Assembly (NCBI GenBank): GCA_963726575.1
Contig: CAVSCR010000003.1
Location: 682,001-746,000, forward strand
Direction: 5' to 3'
DNA from: CAVSCR01 sp963726575
GTDB taxonomy: Bacteria; Actinomycetota; Actinomycetes; JAHEKZ01
DNA length: 64,000 nucleotides
Each line of letters starts with the position of its first letter. Within the stretch, counting starts at the first letter, position 1. Both the position numbers and the translations under genes were made by a program. Below, one piece after another: positions 21,936 through 30,346 of this stretch. The notes beneath the pieces were generated by a model. That model did not search any database. It saw nothing but the letters and a program-made list of their open reading frames with translations, and was not told the origin of the DNA.

Positions 21936-21947
21936 CCGGTCGGGTGA
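21936..21947 (-). promoter_or_regulatory. TCACCCG-type motif, copy A
   Basis: The minus strand reads TCACCCGACCGG. The core also lies in a near-perfect inverted repeat, CACCCG-GT-CGGGTG, at 21933-21946. It is in the divergent region between the secreted propeller gene (start 189 bases away) and the exopolysaccharide operon (start 55 bases away). Related sites occur upstream of three other genes of this locus (29756, 33824, 37357). Whether it is an operator is inference. Confidence 0.4.
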
Positions 21948-21989
21948 ACTCGCATGCCGATCACCCAGAGTGATCCGTGATCGGGCACG

Positions 21990-21995
21990 TACCCT
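21990..21995 (+). promoter_or_regulatory. Probable -10 element of the exopolysaccharide operon (leaderless)
   Basis: TACCCT fits the actinobacterial TANNNT -10 element and ends 6 bases before the ATG at 22002, so transcription would begin at or next to the start codon. No ribosome binding site precedes that ATG, which supports a leaderless mRNA. No convincing -35 element is visible. Confidence 0.45.
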
Positions 21996-22001
21996 CTGCG
22001 C

Positions 22002-23675
22002 ATGCCTTCGAAATCGCATGCCGAGACCGCCACGCTCAGCGACTACGGCAAGGTCGTCCGGCGCAAGTGGCGTCTCGTCGTGGTCGGCATCCTGATCGGG
22101 CTGGCGCTGGCCGGCACCTACCTCTACGTCACGCCCAAGACCTACACAGCCACGGCCACGGTCCACGTCACGTCGACGAGCACCGACACCTCGACGGTGG
22201 TCTCGGGCACCCACGCCGGCGCCCCCGATGTGAACCTGGACACCGAGGCACAACTGGTCAAGGCGGCCGACGTCAACATCGAGGTCGGCAAGGCGGGGCT
22301 GCCCATCTCGCCAGAGCTGCTCCCGCAACACGTCAGCGTGACGGTGCCGGCCAACAGCTCGCTCCTGCGAATCGCCTTCGCAGCGGGAACCCCGAAGGTT
22401 GCTGCCGCGGGTGCCAACGCGTATGCCGACGCGTACGTCGCAGTGCGGAACCGGACGGCGGAAGCGCTGCTACAAGGCCAGATCACGACATTGCAACGGC
22501 AGATCGCGTTGAAGACGAAGGCGCTCAAAGGCGCTACGGGCGATCAAGCCAGGCTGCTCAGAACCCTCCTGAGTGCCCAGGGTGCGCAGTTGCAGCTGCT
22601 CCAGTTCTCACTGGGAACCGTGGACGGCGGCTCCGTCGTCAACCGCGCGTCGGAGCCGACGGTGCCCACCAGTCCGAACCGCATCCTGATCCTCGCGAGT
22701 GGGTTCATGCTGGGTCTGCTGCTGGGGCTGTTCCTTGCGTGGTGGGCAGCTCGCCGAGACACCCGCATCTACGAGACCGACGAACTGCCCGAGCGGCTCG
22801 ACCTCCCACTCCTCGGAGCAATCCCGACTCGTCGCGGCGCGGCACCCACCCTGGTGTCGGCTCAAAGTCGTGCCGGTCAGGCTCTTGCGCGGGTTCGCAA
22901 CGTCCTCCTGGCCCGCCTTCCCGACCGTCGGGGCGTCTTCACCGTGGCCGGTGCAGCCAACGGAACCGGACCGGATCTGATCGCAGCCAACCTGGCGGCT
23001 TCGTTCGCGCGAGCCGACCTGGAGACGATCCTGGTGGTGGCCGACCCGACGTCGTGCGCTCCGGCTCTGCTGGGGGCCCCGATCGGACCTGGCCTGGCCG
23101 AGGTGCTGCGCCACGACGCCAACCCGGGCGCTGTGTTGCGCCCGGTCGAGGCGATCACCGGTCTGCGGGTGCTCAGCCCGGGTGAACACCTCGCCACCGA
23201 CATCGACGACCTGGAGGGCGCGGGGGTCGGCGACCTGATCGCCAAGCTGCGTGCGGAAGCCGACATCGTGGTGATCCTGGCGCCCGCCACCAGTCGCGGC
23301 GCCGAGGCACAGATCATGGCCAGCGACTCTGACGCGGCCGTGATCGTCGTAGAACTCGCGCGCACGCGGCGCGATCAGCTCGAAGAAGCCTTCCAACAGT
23401 TCGAGGCCGTCGGCACGGTGGTTCCGGGTGCCGTCACCATGGCCGGGCCGGGGGCGGGCCCGAGTCCCTTTCGCCCCCTCCCCACCGCCCCCGCGAGCAG
23501 CCGGCTGACGCCGACGCCGGGCACCCCGCTCCCCGGCGGTCCGCCGGCGTCTCCGCACGTCGTTGCGCCGGCCCCGCCCCTGGCCACAGCCATTCCCAGC
23601 GACGTCGACAGCACCCCGCTGCTGCCGGCCAACGAGTCCCCACCGCCGCGTCGATACCCGTCTTCGACCATCTAG
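22002..23675 (+). CDS. Wzz chain-length / BY-kinase-like protein with degenerate Walker A
   Basis: A 557-residue membrane protein of polysaccharide copolymerase type. A transmembrane helix at about 26-46 (LVVVGILIGLALAGTYLYV), an extracellular Wzz domain with coiled-coil helices (TAEALLQGQITTLQRQIAL), and a second helix at about 228-248 precede a cytoplasmic CpsD/Wzc-type P-loop-like domain. The Walker A site reads GAANGTGPDLIAANLA, so the GK[ST] needed for ATP binding is missing. The A' motif is VVADPTS, and the C-terminal tail is Pro-rich with a single Tyr rather than a Tyr cluster. It probably sets chain length without kinase activity. It is the first gene of the cluster. Confidence 0.85.
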   Translation: MPSKSHAETATLSDYGKVVRRKWRLVVVGILIGLALAGTYLYVTPKTYTATATVHVTSTSTDTSTVVSGTHAGAPDVNLDTEAQLVKAADVNIEVGKAGLPISPELLPQHVSVTVPANSSLLRIAFAAGTPKVAAAGANAYADAYVAVRNRTAEALLQGQITTLQRQIALKTKALKGATGDQARLLRTLLSAQGAQLQLLQFSLGTVDGGSVVNRASEPTVPTSPNRILILASGFMLGLLLGLFLAWWAARRDTRIYETDELPERLDLPLLGAIPTRRGAAPTLVSAQSRAGQALARVRNVLLARLPDRRGVFTVAGAANGTGPDLIAANLAASFARADLETILVVADPTSCAPALLGAPIGPGLAEVLRHDANPGAVLRPVEAITGLRVLSPGEHLATDIDDLEGAGVGDLIAKLRAEADIVVILAPATSRGAEAQIMASDSDAAVIVVELARTRRDQLEEAFQQFEAVGTVVPGAVTMAGPGAGPSPFRPLPTAPASSRLTPTPGTPLPGGPPASPHVVAPAPPLATAIPSDVDSTPLLPANESPPPRRYPSSTI

Positions 23676-23689
23676 GCCGACAGCGGACC

Positions 23690-25216
23690 GTGGACATCAC
23701 CCAGCGCAACAGCGGCCCCGGCAGCCGGGGACCGACGCTGCTGATGCCGCTGCAATCAGCGGACGTGGACTGGGCGGTTCCGCAGGTTCGCCGGTTCCGG
23801 TTGCGGACGCTGCCACCGGGCTGGCCGCTGTTCTGCGCAACGGCACTGTTCATCGTCTGGTGGGCCCTGGGGCTCGGTTCGTTCGTCTTCGTGATCTTCG
23901 CGATCCCCATGGCGATCGACCTGTTCCGCCGCGACCAGGTCAAGGTGCCGCCATGGTTCGGTCTGTGGCTGTTGTTCCTCATCTGGTCGATCGCGGGCAC
24001 GGTCGTGATGGGAGCCGACGCCCCGAACACGTTGCCGGTGCACTTCAGCCACGGGATCCCGTCGGTGGGACTTCGCACCTTGCAGTACCTCGCGGCGACC
24101 ATCGTCTTGTTGTATGTCGGGAACCTGCGAGAGGAAGACGTCCCGCGCATCAAGGTGGTCCGTTGGCTCGGCGTGCTGTTCCTGACGGCGCTGATCGGCG
24201 GCTTCATCGCCCTGGCCAAGCCGGGCCTGAACTTCGCCTCGCCGCTGGAACGGATCCTGCCGCACGCTGTCAAGGCGAACCCCAACGTCGACGCGCTGTT
24301 CCACCCAGCCGTCGCTCAGGTCATGTCGGTCATCGGGACTGCCGACGTGCGTCCCAAGATGCCCTTCGAGTACACGAATGCGTGGGGCAACAACCTGTCC
24401 GTTCTGCTGCTCTGGTTCTTGGTCGGCGCGCTGGCGTACGGCAAGGCCCGTACCCGACTCGTGGCGCTCCTGGTCCTCGCCGCGTCGATCGTCCCGATCA
24501 TCTACTCGCTCAATCGAGGGCTGTGGATCGGCCTGATGGTGGCAGCGGTGTACGTCGCGGTGCGGCTCGCCCTGCGCGGACGAATGTTGATGTTCGGCCT
24601 GCTCGCCCTTGGCGCTGTGCTGGTCGCCGGCGCCTTCCTCGTCACTCCGCTCGGTTCGGTCGTGTCCGCACGACTGAACGAGGGTCACAGCAACCAAGTG
24701 CGTGAGTCACTGACTCACGACGCGATCGCCGGTGCACTCACCTCGCCGATCATCGGCTACGGCACCACCCGCGACACGATCGGCAGCGACTCGTCCATCG
24801 CGGTGGGCCAGACGGCCGACTGCCCGCGCTGCGGCAACCGCACCATCGGAAGCAACGGTCAGTTGTGGAACGTGCTGTTCTCCGAAGGCTTCGTCGGAGC
24901 GGCGCTCTTCGTCAGCTTCCTCGTGCTGACGCTGTGGCAATACCGTCACGACGTCACACCGATCGGTCTCGCGGGGCAGACGGCTGTGCTGTTGTCACTG
25001 CTCTACATGTTCGTGTACGTCGGGATCAGTTCCTCGCTGTCGATCATGATGGTGTCGATTGCGCTGCTCTGGCGCAATGCCCAGGCGCATCGCGAGGAGC
25101 TGCCGGATCCGGAGCGGCCCAACCCGCGCCGGGCCCACCGACGCCAGCGACTGGCCAACGCAGACGGTCCACCACAAATCGTGCGTCACCCGCGCGAAGA
25201 GCCGAAGGCGGCGTGA
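23690..25216 (+). CDS. O-antigen ligase / Wzy-type polysaccharide polymerase
   Basis: A 508-residue polytopic membrane protein with about 11-12 hydrophobic segments. A large loop ends in the family pattern SNQVRESLTHDAI...SPIIGYGT (residues 335-365), as in WaaL/Wzy/RfaL proteins that polymerise or ligate undecaprenyl-linked repeat units on the outer face of the membrane. The GTG start lies 14 bases after the wzz-like stop. A CPRC pair occurs in the long outer loop near residue 381. The C-terminal 45 residues are basic and cytoplasmic. It overlaps the next gene by GTGA. Polymerase is preferred over ligase because the cluster also has wzx-like and wzz-like genes. Confidence 0.85.
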   Translation: MDITQRNSGPGSRGPTLLMPLQSADVDWAVPQVRRFRLRTLPPGWPLFCATALFIVWWALGLGSFVFVIFAIPMAIDLFRRDQVKVPPWFGLWLLFLIWSIAGTVVMGADAPNTLPVHFSHGIPSVGLRTLQYLAATIVLLYVGNLREEDVPRIKVVRWLGVLFLTALIGGFIALAKPGLNFASPLERILPHAVKANPNVDALFHPAVAQVMSVIGTADVRPKMPFEYTNAWGNNLSVLLLWFLVGALAYGKARTRLVALLVLAASIVPIIYSLNRGLWIGLMVAAVYVAVRLALRGRMLMFGLLALGAVLVAGAFLVTPLGSVVSARLNEGHSNQVRESLTHDAIAGALTSPIIGYGTTRDTIGSDSSIAVGQTADCPRCGNRTIGSNGQLWNVLFSEGFVGAALFVSFLVLTLWQYRHDVTPIGLAGQTAVLLSLLYMFVYVGISSSLSIMMVSIALLWRNAQAHREELPDPERPNPRRAHRRQRLANADGPPQIVRHPREEPKAA

Positions 25217-26370
25217 GCGTGCTCCCGGCATCGGAGGACGACGCCCTTGCCGCAGTGGTTCGGGCGCTGTGGCCAGACGCCGACGGCCCGACCCGACGGA
25301 TCCGGGTGCTGCCCTCCGCCGACCGTCCCCGGCTCCTGGTCCCGGAACGCCCCCGACGAGCCGCCGCCGTCTTGTCGGCTGCGCTGCGCGAGAACGACAG
25401 CCGTGGTGCCAGGCTGCGCAACCGCATGCTGTGGTTCGGCTTTGCTACCGGAACCGCTGGTGCAGGTCCCGGCGACTGGGCGCACGTCGCAACCGGGGGC
25501 ATCGAGACACACCTCGCGAACCGGCTCGGAGAGCCGGTAGTCGTTGCCGTTCACCTCGGCCCGCCGCGCGCCAACCGCAAGCCCGTGCTGGCCGTTGCGC
25601 GCCGCGACGGATCATTGCTCGGCTTCGCGAAGCTGGGGATCGATCCGCTCAGCGACGACCTCGTGCGCAACGAATGCGCGGCGCTCACACGGCTCACCGA
25701 CGCGACGCTGCCCACGGTGGCAGTCCCCCAGTTGCTGGATGCCGGCAACTACGAAGGTCACCCGCTGCTCGTGCAGTCGGTGCTTCCGGTCTCCGGATCA
25801 CGAGCCGCCGACCCCGCCACCCTCGCGAGGGCGCAGGTCGAGGTCGCCCGCGGGTTCGGCGTCAGGACGTCGCACCTCACCGACGCGAGCTACCTGCACT
25901 CCCTGCGGAGCCGGGCCGAGGCCGTGCCGTCTCAGGCCGCCCGCCTGACGTCGCTGGTCGATCAGTTGCGCGCCGACCACGCCGATGACGTCGTGTCGTT
26001 TGGGTGCTGGCACGGCGACTGGCGCTCGGTCAACGTGGCGACCGGTGAGGGTAGGACGTGGGTCTGGGACTGGGAGCGCTTCGCCGAGGACGTTCCTCTG
26101 GGCTTCGACGCGCTGCACCAGCGGCTGGCAGCGGACAACCGCGCGGGCCAGGAGCCGGCACAACTTCCGGGTGCACTGACGGCGAGCTCCGCCGAACTGC
26201 TCGCGCCGTTCGGCGTGGACCGACCAGACGCCGTCCTCGTGTGTCGGCTCTACCTGCTCGAGTTGGCCGTGCGCTACCTGGCCGACGACCAGGCCGGCGC
26301 CGGAGCGCGGCTCGGGCGAGTCGACGCCTGGCTGCTCCCGTTCCTGGAGGAGCGGGCGGTGCAATCGTGA
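25213..26370 (+). CDS. Aminoglycoside phosphotransferase-like (APH fold) kinase
   Basis: A 385-residue cytoplasmic protein with a protein-kinase-like APH fold. The catalytic loop CWHGDWRSVNV (Asp and Asn present) is near residues 261-271 and the metal-binding VWDWERF near 283-289. The N-lobe is poorly conserved: residues 150-190 contain LLGFAKLGID, a possible beta3 Lys, and NECAALTRL, a possible alpha-C Glu. The GTG overlaps the polymerase stop and the stop overlaps the sulfotransferase start, so it is firmly part of the operon. A sugar or lipid-linked glycan is a plausible phosphate acceptor, by inference only. Antibiotic resistance is unlikely in this context. Confidence 0.78.
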   Translation: MSVLPASEDDALAAVVRALWPDADGPTRRIRVLPSADRPRLLVPERPRRAAAVLSAALRENDSRGARLRNRMLWFGFATGTAGAGPGDWAHVATGGIETHLANRLGEPVVVAVHLGPPRANRKPVLAVARRDGSLLGFAKLGIDPLSDDLVRNECAALTRLTDATLPTVAVPQLLDAGNYEGHPLLVQSVLPVSGSRAADPATLARAQVEVARGFGVRTSHLTDASYLHSLRSRAEAVPSQAARLTSLVDQLRADHADDVVSFGCWHGDWRSVNVATGEGRTWVWDWERFAEDVPLGFDALHQRLAADNRAGQEPAQLPGALTASSAELLAPFGVDRPDAVLVCRLYLLELAVRYLADDQAGAGARLGRVDAWLLPFLEERAVQS

Positions 26371-27227
26371 CCAGCGATGCCCGTGCACTCGCGCGCCGGA
26401 CAGTCCGCCGGGTCACCGACGCTATGGGGCAGGTGACCAAGGAGCGTCGGGTCCTCCCGGACTTCCTCATCGTGGGTGCGCAACGATGCGGCACCACGAC
26501 GCTGTTCCGCACGCTCGTGCAGCACCCGGCCGTCATGCCTCCGACGTTGCGCAAGGGCGTGCACTACTTCGACCTGGCCTACGAGAACGACCTGTCGTGG
26601 TACCGCGGCCGGTTCCCGACGCTCGCCCAACGCGACGAACGCTCGCAACAGGTCGGGCGGCGGGCGCTGGTGGGAGAGTCGAGTCCGTACTACATGTGGC
26701 ATCCGCTCGCGCCGGCGCGCATCGCCCACGACCTGCCCGACATCCGCATCCTGGTCGCCCTGCGCGACCCCGTGGAGCGGGCCTATTCGGCGTACGCCCA
26801 TGAGCTCGCGCGCGACTACGAGACCGAACCGTTCGTGACCGCCCTGGAGCTGGAGCCGCGTCGGCTAGCCGGCGCCGAGCAAGCCCTGCAGGCAAGCCGA
26901 GGGGCCCGACACTTCGCCCACCAGCACCAGGCGTACGTCACGCGGGGCCAGTACATCGACCAGCTGGAGCTCCTCGAACGCGAGCTGGGACGAGACCGGA
27001 TGCTCGTGATCGACGCTCAGGACTTCTGGACCGAGCCCGAGGAGCAGTGGACCGACGTGCTCGACTTCCTCGGTCTTCCCCCCAGCGACGTGGCCTTCGA
27101 ACGCCACAACGCCCGTAGCCGCGCGCCCATGGACGACGCACTGCGGACGAAGCTTGAAGCCCACTTCCTCCCCTACGACGACCGACTCGCGACCTGGTGG
27201 GGGCGAACGCCCAGTTGGCGGCGATGA
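26367..27227 (+). CDS. PAPS-dependent sulfotransferase
   Basis: A 286-residue cytoplasmic sulfotransferase. The 5'-phosphosulfate loop FLIVGAQRCGTTTLF is at about residues 32-46 and the 3'-phosphate motif ALRDPVERAYSAY near 131-143, with a conserved ESSPYYMW segment between and a late DVLDFLGLP motif near 230. These are hallmarks of heparan/nodulation-type glycan sulfotransferases. It would transfer sulfate from PAPS to a sugar of the repeat unit. The GTG start overlaps the kinase stop, and its own stop overlaps the flippase ATG. No PAPS-synthesis genes occur in the window. Confidence 0.9.
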   Translation: MTSDARALARRTVRRVTDAMGQVTKERRVLPDFLIVGAQRCGTTTLFRTLVQHPAVMPPTLRKGVHYFDLAYENDLSWYRGRFPTLAQRDERSQQVGRRALVGESSPYYMWHPLAPARIAHDLPDIRILVALRDPVERAYSAYAHELARDYETEPFVTALELEPRRLAGAEQALQASRGARHFAHQHQAYVTRGQYIDQLELLERELGRDRMLVIDAQDFWTEPEEQWTDVLDFLGLPPSDVAFERHNARSRAPMDDALRTKLEAHFLPYDDRLATWWGRTPSWRR

Positions 27228-28729
27228 CCGCGGACGGGTCGCACGTCCGCGCCGTCGGTCGCGGTGGAGCGTTCAATCTCGCGGGCGCGGGCGCCTCCGC
27301 AGTCTTCGGCATCGTCTTGTCCATCGTCGTGGCCCGCGGACTCGATCAGAACGACGCCGGAATGTTCTTTGCTGCCACGTCCTTCTTCCTCATCATGGCC
27401 GCGATCGCGCGGCTCGGGACGCCGCTCGGCTTGGTGTACTACGTATCACGACTGCGCGAGCTGGGGCAGTCGTCCCAGCTCGCGGCCGTCATCCGGATCG
27501 CACTCGGTCCCGTGGTCGTCACATCGATCGTGCTCGGCGCCATCCTGGCCGTCGCCGCACCGGCACTGGCCGATCTGATCCTGAACGGCGACCCTCGATC
27601 GGTCCCCGTCCTTCGGCTGCTCGCCCTCCTCCTGCCCGTGCTCGCTTTGTCCGACGCCGTGCTCGCCGCGACCCGCGGCTTCGGAAAGATGCAGCCGACG
27701 GTTCTGCTGGATCGGATCGGTCGACCGATCGTGCAGGTCGGGCTGGCAGCGTTGGTGCTCGGCGCGGGGATGGGTGCGGTCGCCGTCACCGGCGCTTGGG
27801 CCGTCCCGTACGGGATCACCGTGCTGATCGCCGGGTTCTGGCTGTGGCGTCTGGTTCGACGGGCTGGGGCTCAGGAGTCGGCGCGCCCAGGACTTCGCAA
27901 GGAGTTCTGGCGCTTCAACGGCCCACGTGCCATCACAAGCGTGGTGCAGCTGTGCGTGCAACGACTCGACGTGGTGCTGGTGAGCACACTGCGCTCCCCC
28001 AAGGAGGCCGCTACGTATGCGGTGGCCTCACGCGTCGTCACATTCGGACAGCTGACCAACTCCGCGATCGGTCTGGCTGCACAACCGCGCCTGGCCCGGC
28101 TGCTCGCCAGCGGTGACCGCGACGGGGCCAACGAGCTGTACCGGACGACAACTGCGTGGATCATCCTGCTGAACGGCCCCCTCTACTTGACCGTCGCCTT
28201 CTTCTCGCCGCTGCTGTTGGGCGTGTTCGGCCCGCAGTACGTGTCCGCGTGGCCGGTCACCGTCGCCCTGTGCGTCGCCGCGTTCATCGGCAACGGCGTC
28301 GGCATGGTCGACGTCATGCTGAGCATGGCGGGGCGCACTACCTGGAACCTCGCCAACGGGGTCCTCGCGCTGGTCGTACAGGTGGGGCTCGACCTCATCT
28401 TGATCCCGCCGTACGGCGCATTCGGTGCAGCGCTCGGGTGGGGCGCGGCCATCATCACGGCCAACGTGGTCCCATTGATCCAGCTGGCCAAGGTCGACCA
28501 CTTGCATCCGTTCGGGCGTGGCACAGCCTTGGCCGCGATCGTCGTCACGTGCACCGTCGCCATCCCGTTGGCCGTGGTCGTGATCGCGATGGGACAGACC
28601 TGGGCCGCCCTCGCCGTCGGGCTCGTGTTGGCCGGAGGGATCTACGGCGGAGTCGCGTGGCGTCTGCGCCGCACCCTCCACATCGAAGCCCTGCTCGCCT
28701 CGTTGCGGCCGAAGCGGTCTGAGCAGTGA
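27224..28729 (+). CDS. Polysaccharide flippase, Wzx/MATE-like
   Basis: A 501-residue membrane protein with about 14 transmembrane segments, of the oligosaccharide/lipid flippase superfamily. It starts with VGRGGAFNLAGAGASAVFGIVLSIVVARGL, the usual Wzx opening, and carries a mid-protein FWRFNGPRAI segment at the second-half repeat. It should flip undecaprenyl-PP-linked repeat units across the membrane for the adjacent polymerase. The ATG overlaps the sulfotransferase stop by 4 bases; an upstream in-frame ATG at 27197 would overlap more and is rejected. The next gene starts 19 bases on. Confidence 0.88.
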   Translation: MTADGSHVRAVGRGGAFNLAGAGASAVFGIVLSIVVARGLDQNDAGMFFAATSFFLIMAAIARLGTPLGLVYYVSRLRELGQSSQLAAVIRIALGPVVVTSIVLGAILAVAAPALADLILNGDPRSVPVLRLLALLLPVLALSDAVLAATRGFGKMQPTVLLDRIGRPIVQVGLAALVLGAGMGAVAVTGAWAVPYGITVLIAGFWLWRLVRRAGAQESARPGLRKEFWRFNGPRAITSVVQLCVQRLDVVLVSTLRSPKEAATYAVASRVVTFGQLTNSAIGLAAQPRLARLLASGDRDGANELYRTTTAWIILLNGPLYLTVAFFSPLLLGVFGPQYVSAWPVTVALCVAAFIGNGVGMVDVMLSMAGRTTWNLANGVLALVVQVGLDLILIPPYGAFGAALGWGAAIITANVVPLIQLAKVDHLHPFGRGTALAAIVVTCTVAIPLAVVVIAMGQTWAALAVGLVLAGGIYGGVAWRLRRTLHIEALLASLRPKRSEQ

Positions 28730-28748
28730 CGACCGGGGTGATGGCGTC

Positions 28749-29744
28749 GTGACGTTCCGGCGTTGGTGGCTGATCGGTGTTGCGGTCCTCCTCCTCGTGG
28801 GGGGCGCAGCTGTGGCCTGGTTCACGATCGGCCGCGGCGGCACAGCAGTCCCGGCGCCGGCCCCGCTCCCCACCGCCACGGGGGCGGTGACCCCCGCGAC
28901 TGCGAGCCCGCCATCACCGCCGGCGCACGGAGTCTGGCTCGGCGCGTGGGTGCAGCCGCAGACCTGGGACACCGCCGGGCGTACGAGCGCGGTGACGACG
29001 TTCGAGGCACAGCTGGGGCGTCCACTGGATCTCGTGCACACCTATCACGCGTTCAGTGCGCCCTTCCCGTCACCGGCGGAAGCGCGGTGGCTCGCCGAAG
29101 GACGACGCGTGCTCATCTCCTGGGCCGGCGCCGACACGGCGCAGATCGTGGCCGGTGTCTACGACGACCAGCTGCGCGCGCAGGCCACGCAGCTGCGCCA
29201 GCTCGATCAGCCCGTTCTGTTGCGTTGGCGCTGGGAGATGAACCGCCCGAACCTCGCGGGCGAGGTCCACGATCCGCAGACCTACGTCGCCGCGTGGCAG
29301 CGGATCCACTTGATCTTCGATCAAGAAGGTGCCACGAACGTGGGCTGGGTCTGGTGCCCGATGGCACGCGGCTTCACGAGCTCGAAGGCTGCGGACTACT
29401 ACCCGGGCGACGACCAGGTCGACTGGCTGTGCGCCGACGTGTACGCCGGACCCGGCAACGAGCCGTTCTCCGCCGTGGCTGCGTCGTTTCGCACCTGGGC
29501 GGCCACGATCGACAAGCCGGTCATGATCGGGGAGCTCGGCGCCCAGCAGCCGGGAACGCTCAGCCGTCAGACGTGGTGGACGGCCGCACTGAGCACGGTC
29601 GCCCACTGGCCGCAGGTCAAGGCCGTGGTGCTGTTCGAGTCCCGCGGCAGCCCCGACCAGCCGTTCGACCTGGCCCTTGTCGACGACCCGGCCCTCCTCG
29701 CAAGGGTGCGCGCCCTCGTGACCCAACCGCCGTTCCTCCAGTGA
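28749..29744 (+). CDS. Exported glycoside hydrolase, GH26-like
   Basis: A 331-residue protein with an N-terminal hydrophobic segment (residues 7-28, signal peptide or anchor), a short Pro/Ala/Thr linker and a TIM-barrel catalytic domain. The acid/base Glu is in LRWRWEMNR near residue 162, the catalytic nucleophile Glu in VMIGELGAQQ near residue 260, and WVWCPMARG and DWLCADVYAG are also typical of GH26 (beta-mannanase family). It lies inside the exopolysaccharide operon (GTG start), so it probably trims or releases the polymer. GH26 is preferred, but other clan GH-A families are possible. Confidence 0.8.
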   Translation: MTFRRWWLIGVAVLLLVGGAAVAWFTIGRGGTAVPAPAPLPTATGAVTPATASPPSPPAHGVWLGAWVQPQTWDTAGRTSAVTTFEAQLGRPLDLVHTYHAFSAPFPSPAEARWLAEGRRVLISWAGADTAQIVAGVYDDQLRAQATQLRQLDQPVLLRWRWEMNRPNLAGEVHDPQTYVAAWQRIHLIFDQEGATNVGWVWCPMARGFTSSKAADYYPGDDQVDWLCADVYAGPGNEPFSAVAASFRTWAATIDKPVMIGELGAQQPGTLSRQTWWTAALSTVAHWPQVKAVVLFESRGSPDQPFDLALVDDPALLARVRALVTQPPFLQ

Positions 29745-29755
29745 CCCGGTCCCGA

Positions 29756-29767
29756 TTCACCCGTTCG
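29756..29767 (+). promoter_or_regulatory. TCACCCG-type motif, copy D
   Basis: The plus strand reads TTCACCCGTTCG, followed 8 bases later by a second TCACC. It lies in the 122-base gap before the ALG14-like gene, the only sizeable gap inside the operon, about 100 bases upstream of that start. Together with copies A, B and C this suggests an internal regulated promoter, by inference. Confidence 0.35.
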
Positions 29768-29866
29768 CCCTCACCGAACCGGGCTGGGCAACACAACCGG
29801 CCTGGCGGATGGAATCCTGTGGGGCAGGTGGGATCCGCAGAACCGGCGAAGAGGAGGGTCTTGGGC

Positions 29867-30346
29867 ATGAGCACCGCGCATCCGCGCGCAGCCGACGACC
29901 GCGTCCTCCTCGTGGGGTCCAGCGGCGGCCACCTGGCGCAACTGCTGGCATTGGCCCCCCTGTGGCGCCAGGACCGACGGGCCTGGGTGACCTTCGACAC
30001 CGTCGACGCGACCTCCCTCCTGGCCGACGAGACGGTCGTCTGGGCCCACCACCCCACCACGCGCAACCTTCCGAACCTGGCGCGCAACGCCCGGCTGGCC
30101 CGACGCGTGATCCGCGACTTCGCTCCCGACGTGGTCGTCTCCACCGGTGCTGCCGTGGCGTATCCGTTCTTCCTCGCCGCCAGGGCCAAGCGGATCCCGA
30201 CCGTCTACATCGAGGTGTGGGACCGGGTGGAGAGCACCACGATCACGGGCCGGCTCTGCCGACCGGTGAGCACCCTGTTCTGTGTCCAGTGGACTGAGCA
30301 GCAGACGCTCTACAAGGACTCGGTCGTCGTCGGGAGCCTGCTGTGA
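29867..30346 (+). CDS. ALG14/PssD-like glycosyltransferase subunit
   Basis: A 159-residue protein like the membrane-associated ALG14/PssD subunit. It has the N-terminal VLLVGSSGGHLAQLLAL glycine-rich loop, a central PDVVVSTGAAVAYPFFLAAR and the C-terminal YIEVWDRVESTTITGRL with LYKDSVVVGSLL. In the family this subunit recruits ALG13/PssE to the membrane to form a two-part glycosyltransferase acting on a lipid-linked acceptor. GAGGAGG lies 9 bases before the ATG. Its stop overlaps the next gene by GTGA, and that gene begins with the ALG13-like partner. Confidence 0.88.
   Translation: MSTAHPRAADDRVLLVGSSGGHLAQLLALAPLWRQDRRAWVTFDTVDATSLLADETVVWAHHPTTRNLPNLARNARLARRVIRDFAPDVVVSTGAAVAYPFFLAARAKRIPTVYIEVWDRVESTTITGRLCRPVSTLFCVQWTEQQTLYKDSVVVGSLL

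Noticed and set aside
25213..26370. Aminoglycoside resistance gene
   Set aside because: The APH fold is present, but the gene is translationally coupled inside a polysaccharide operon and lacks a resistance context.
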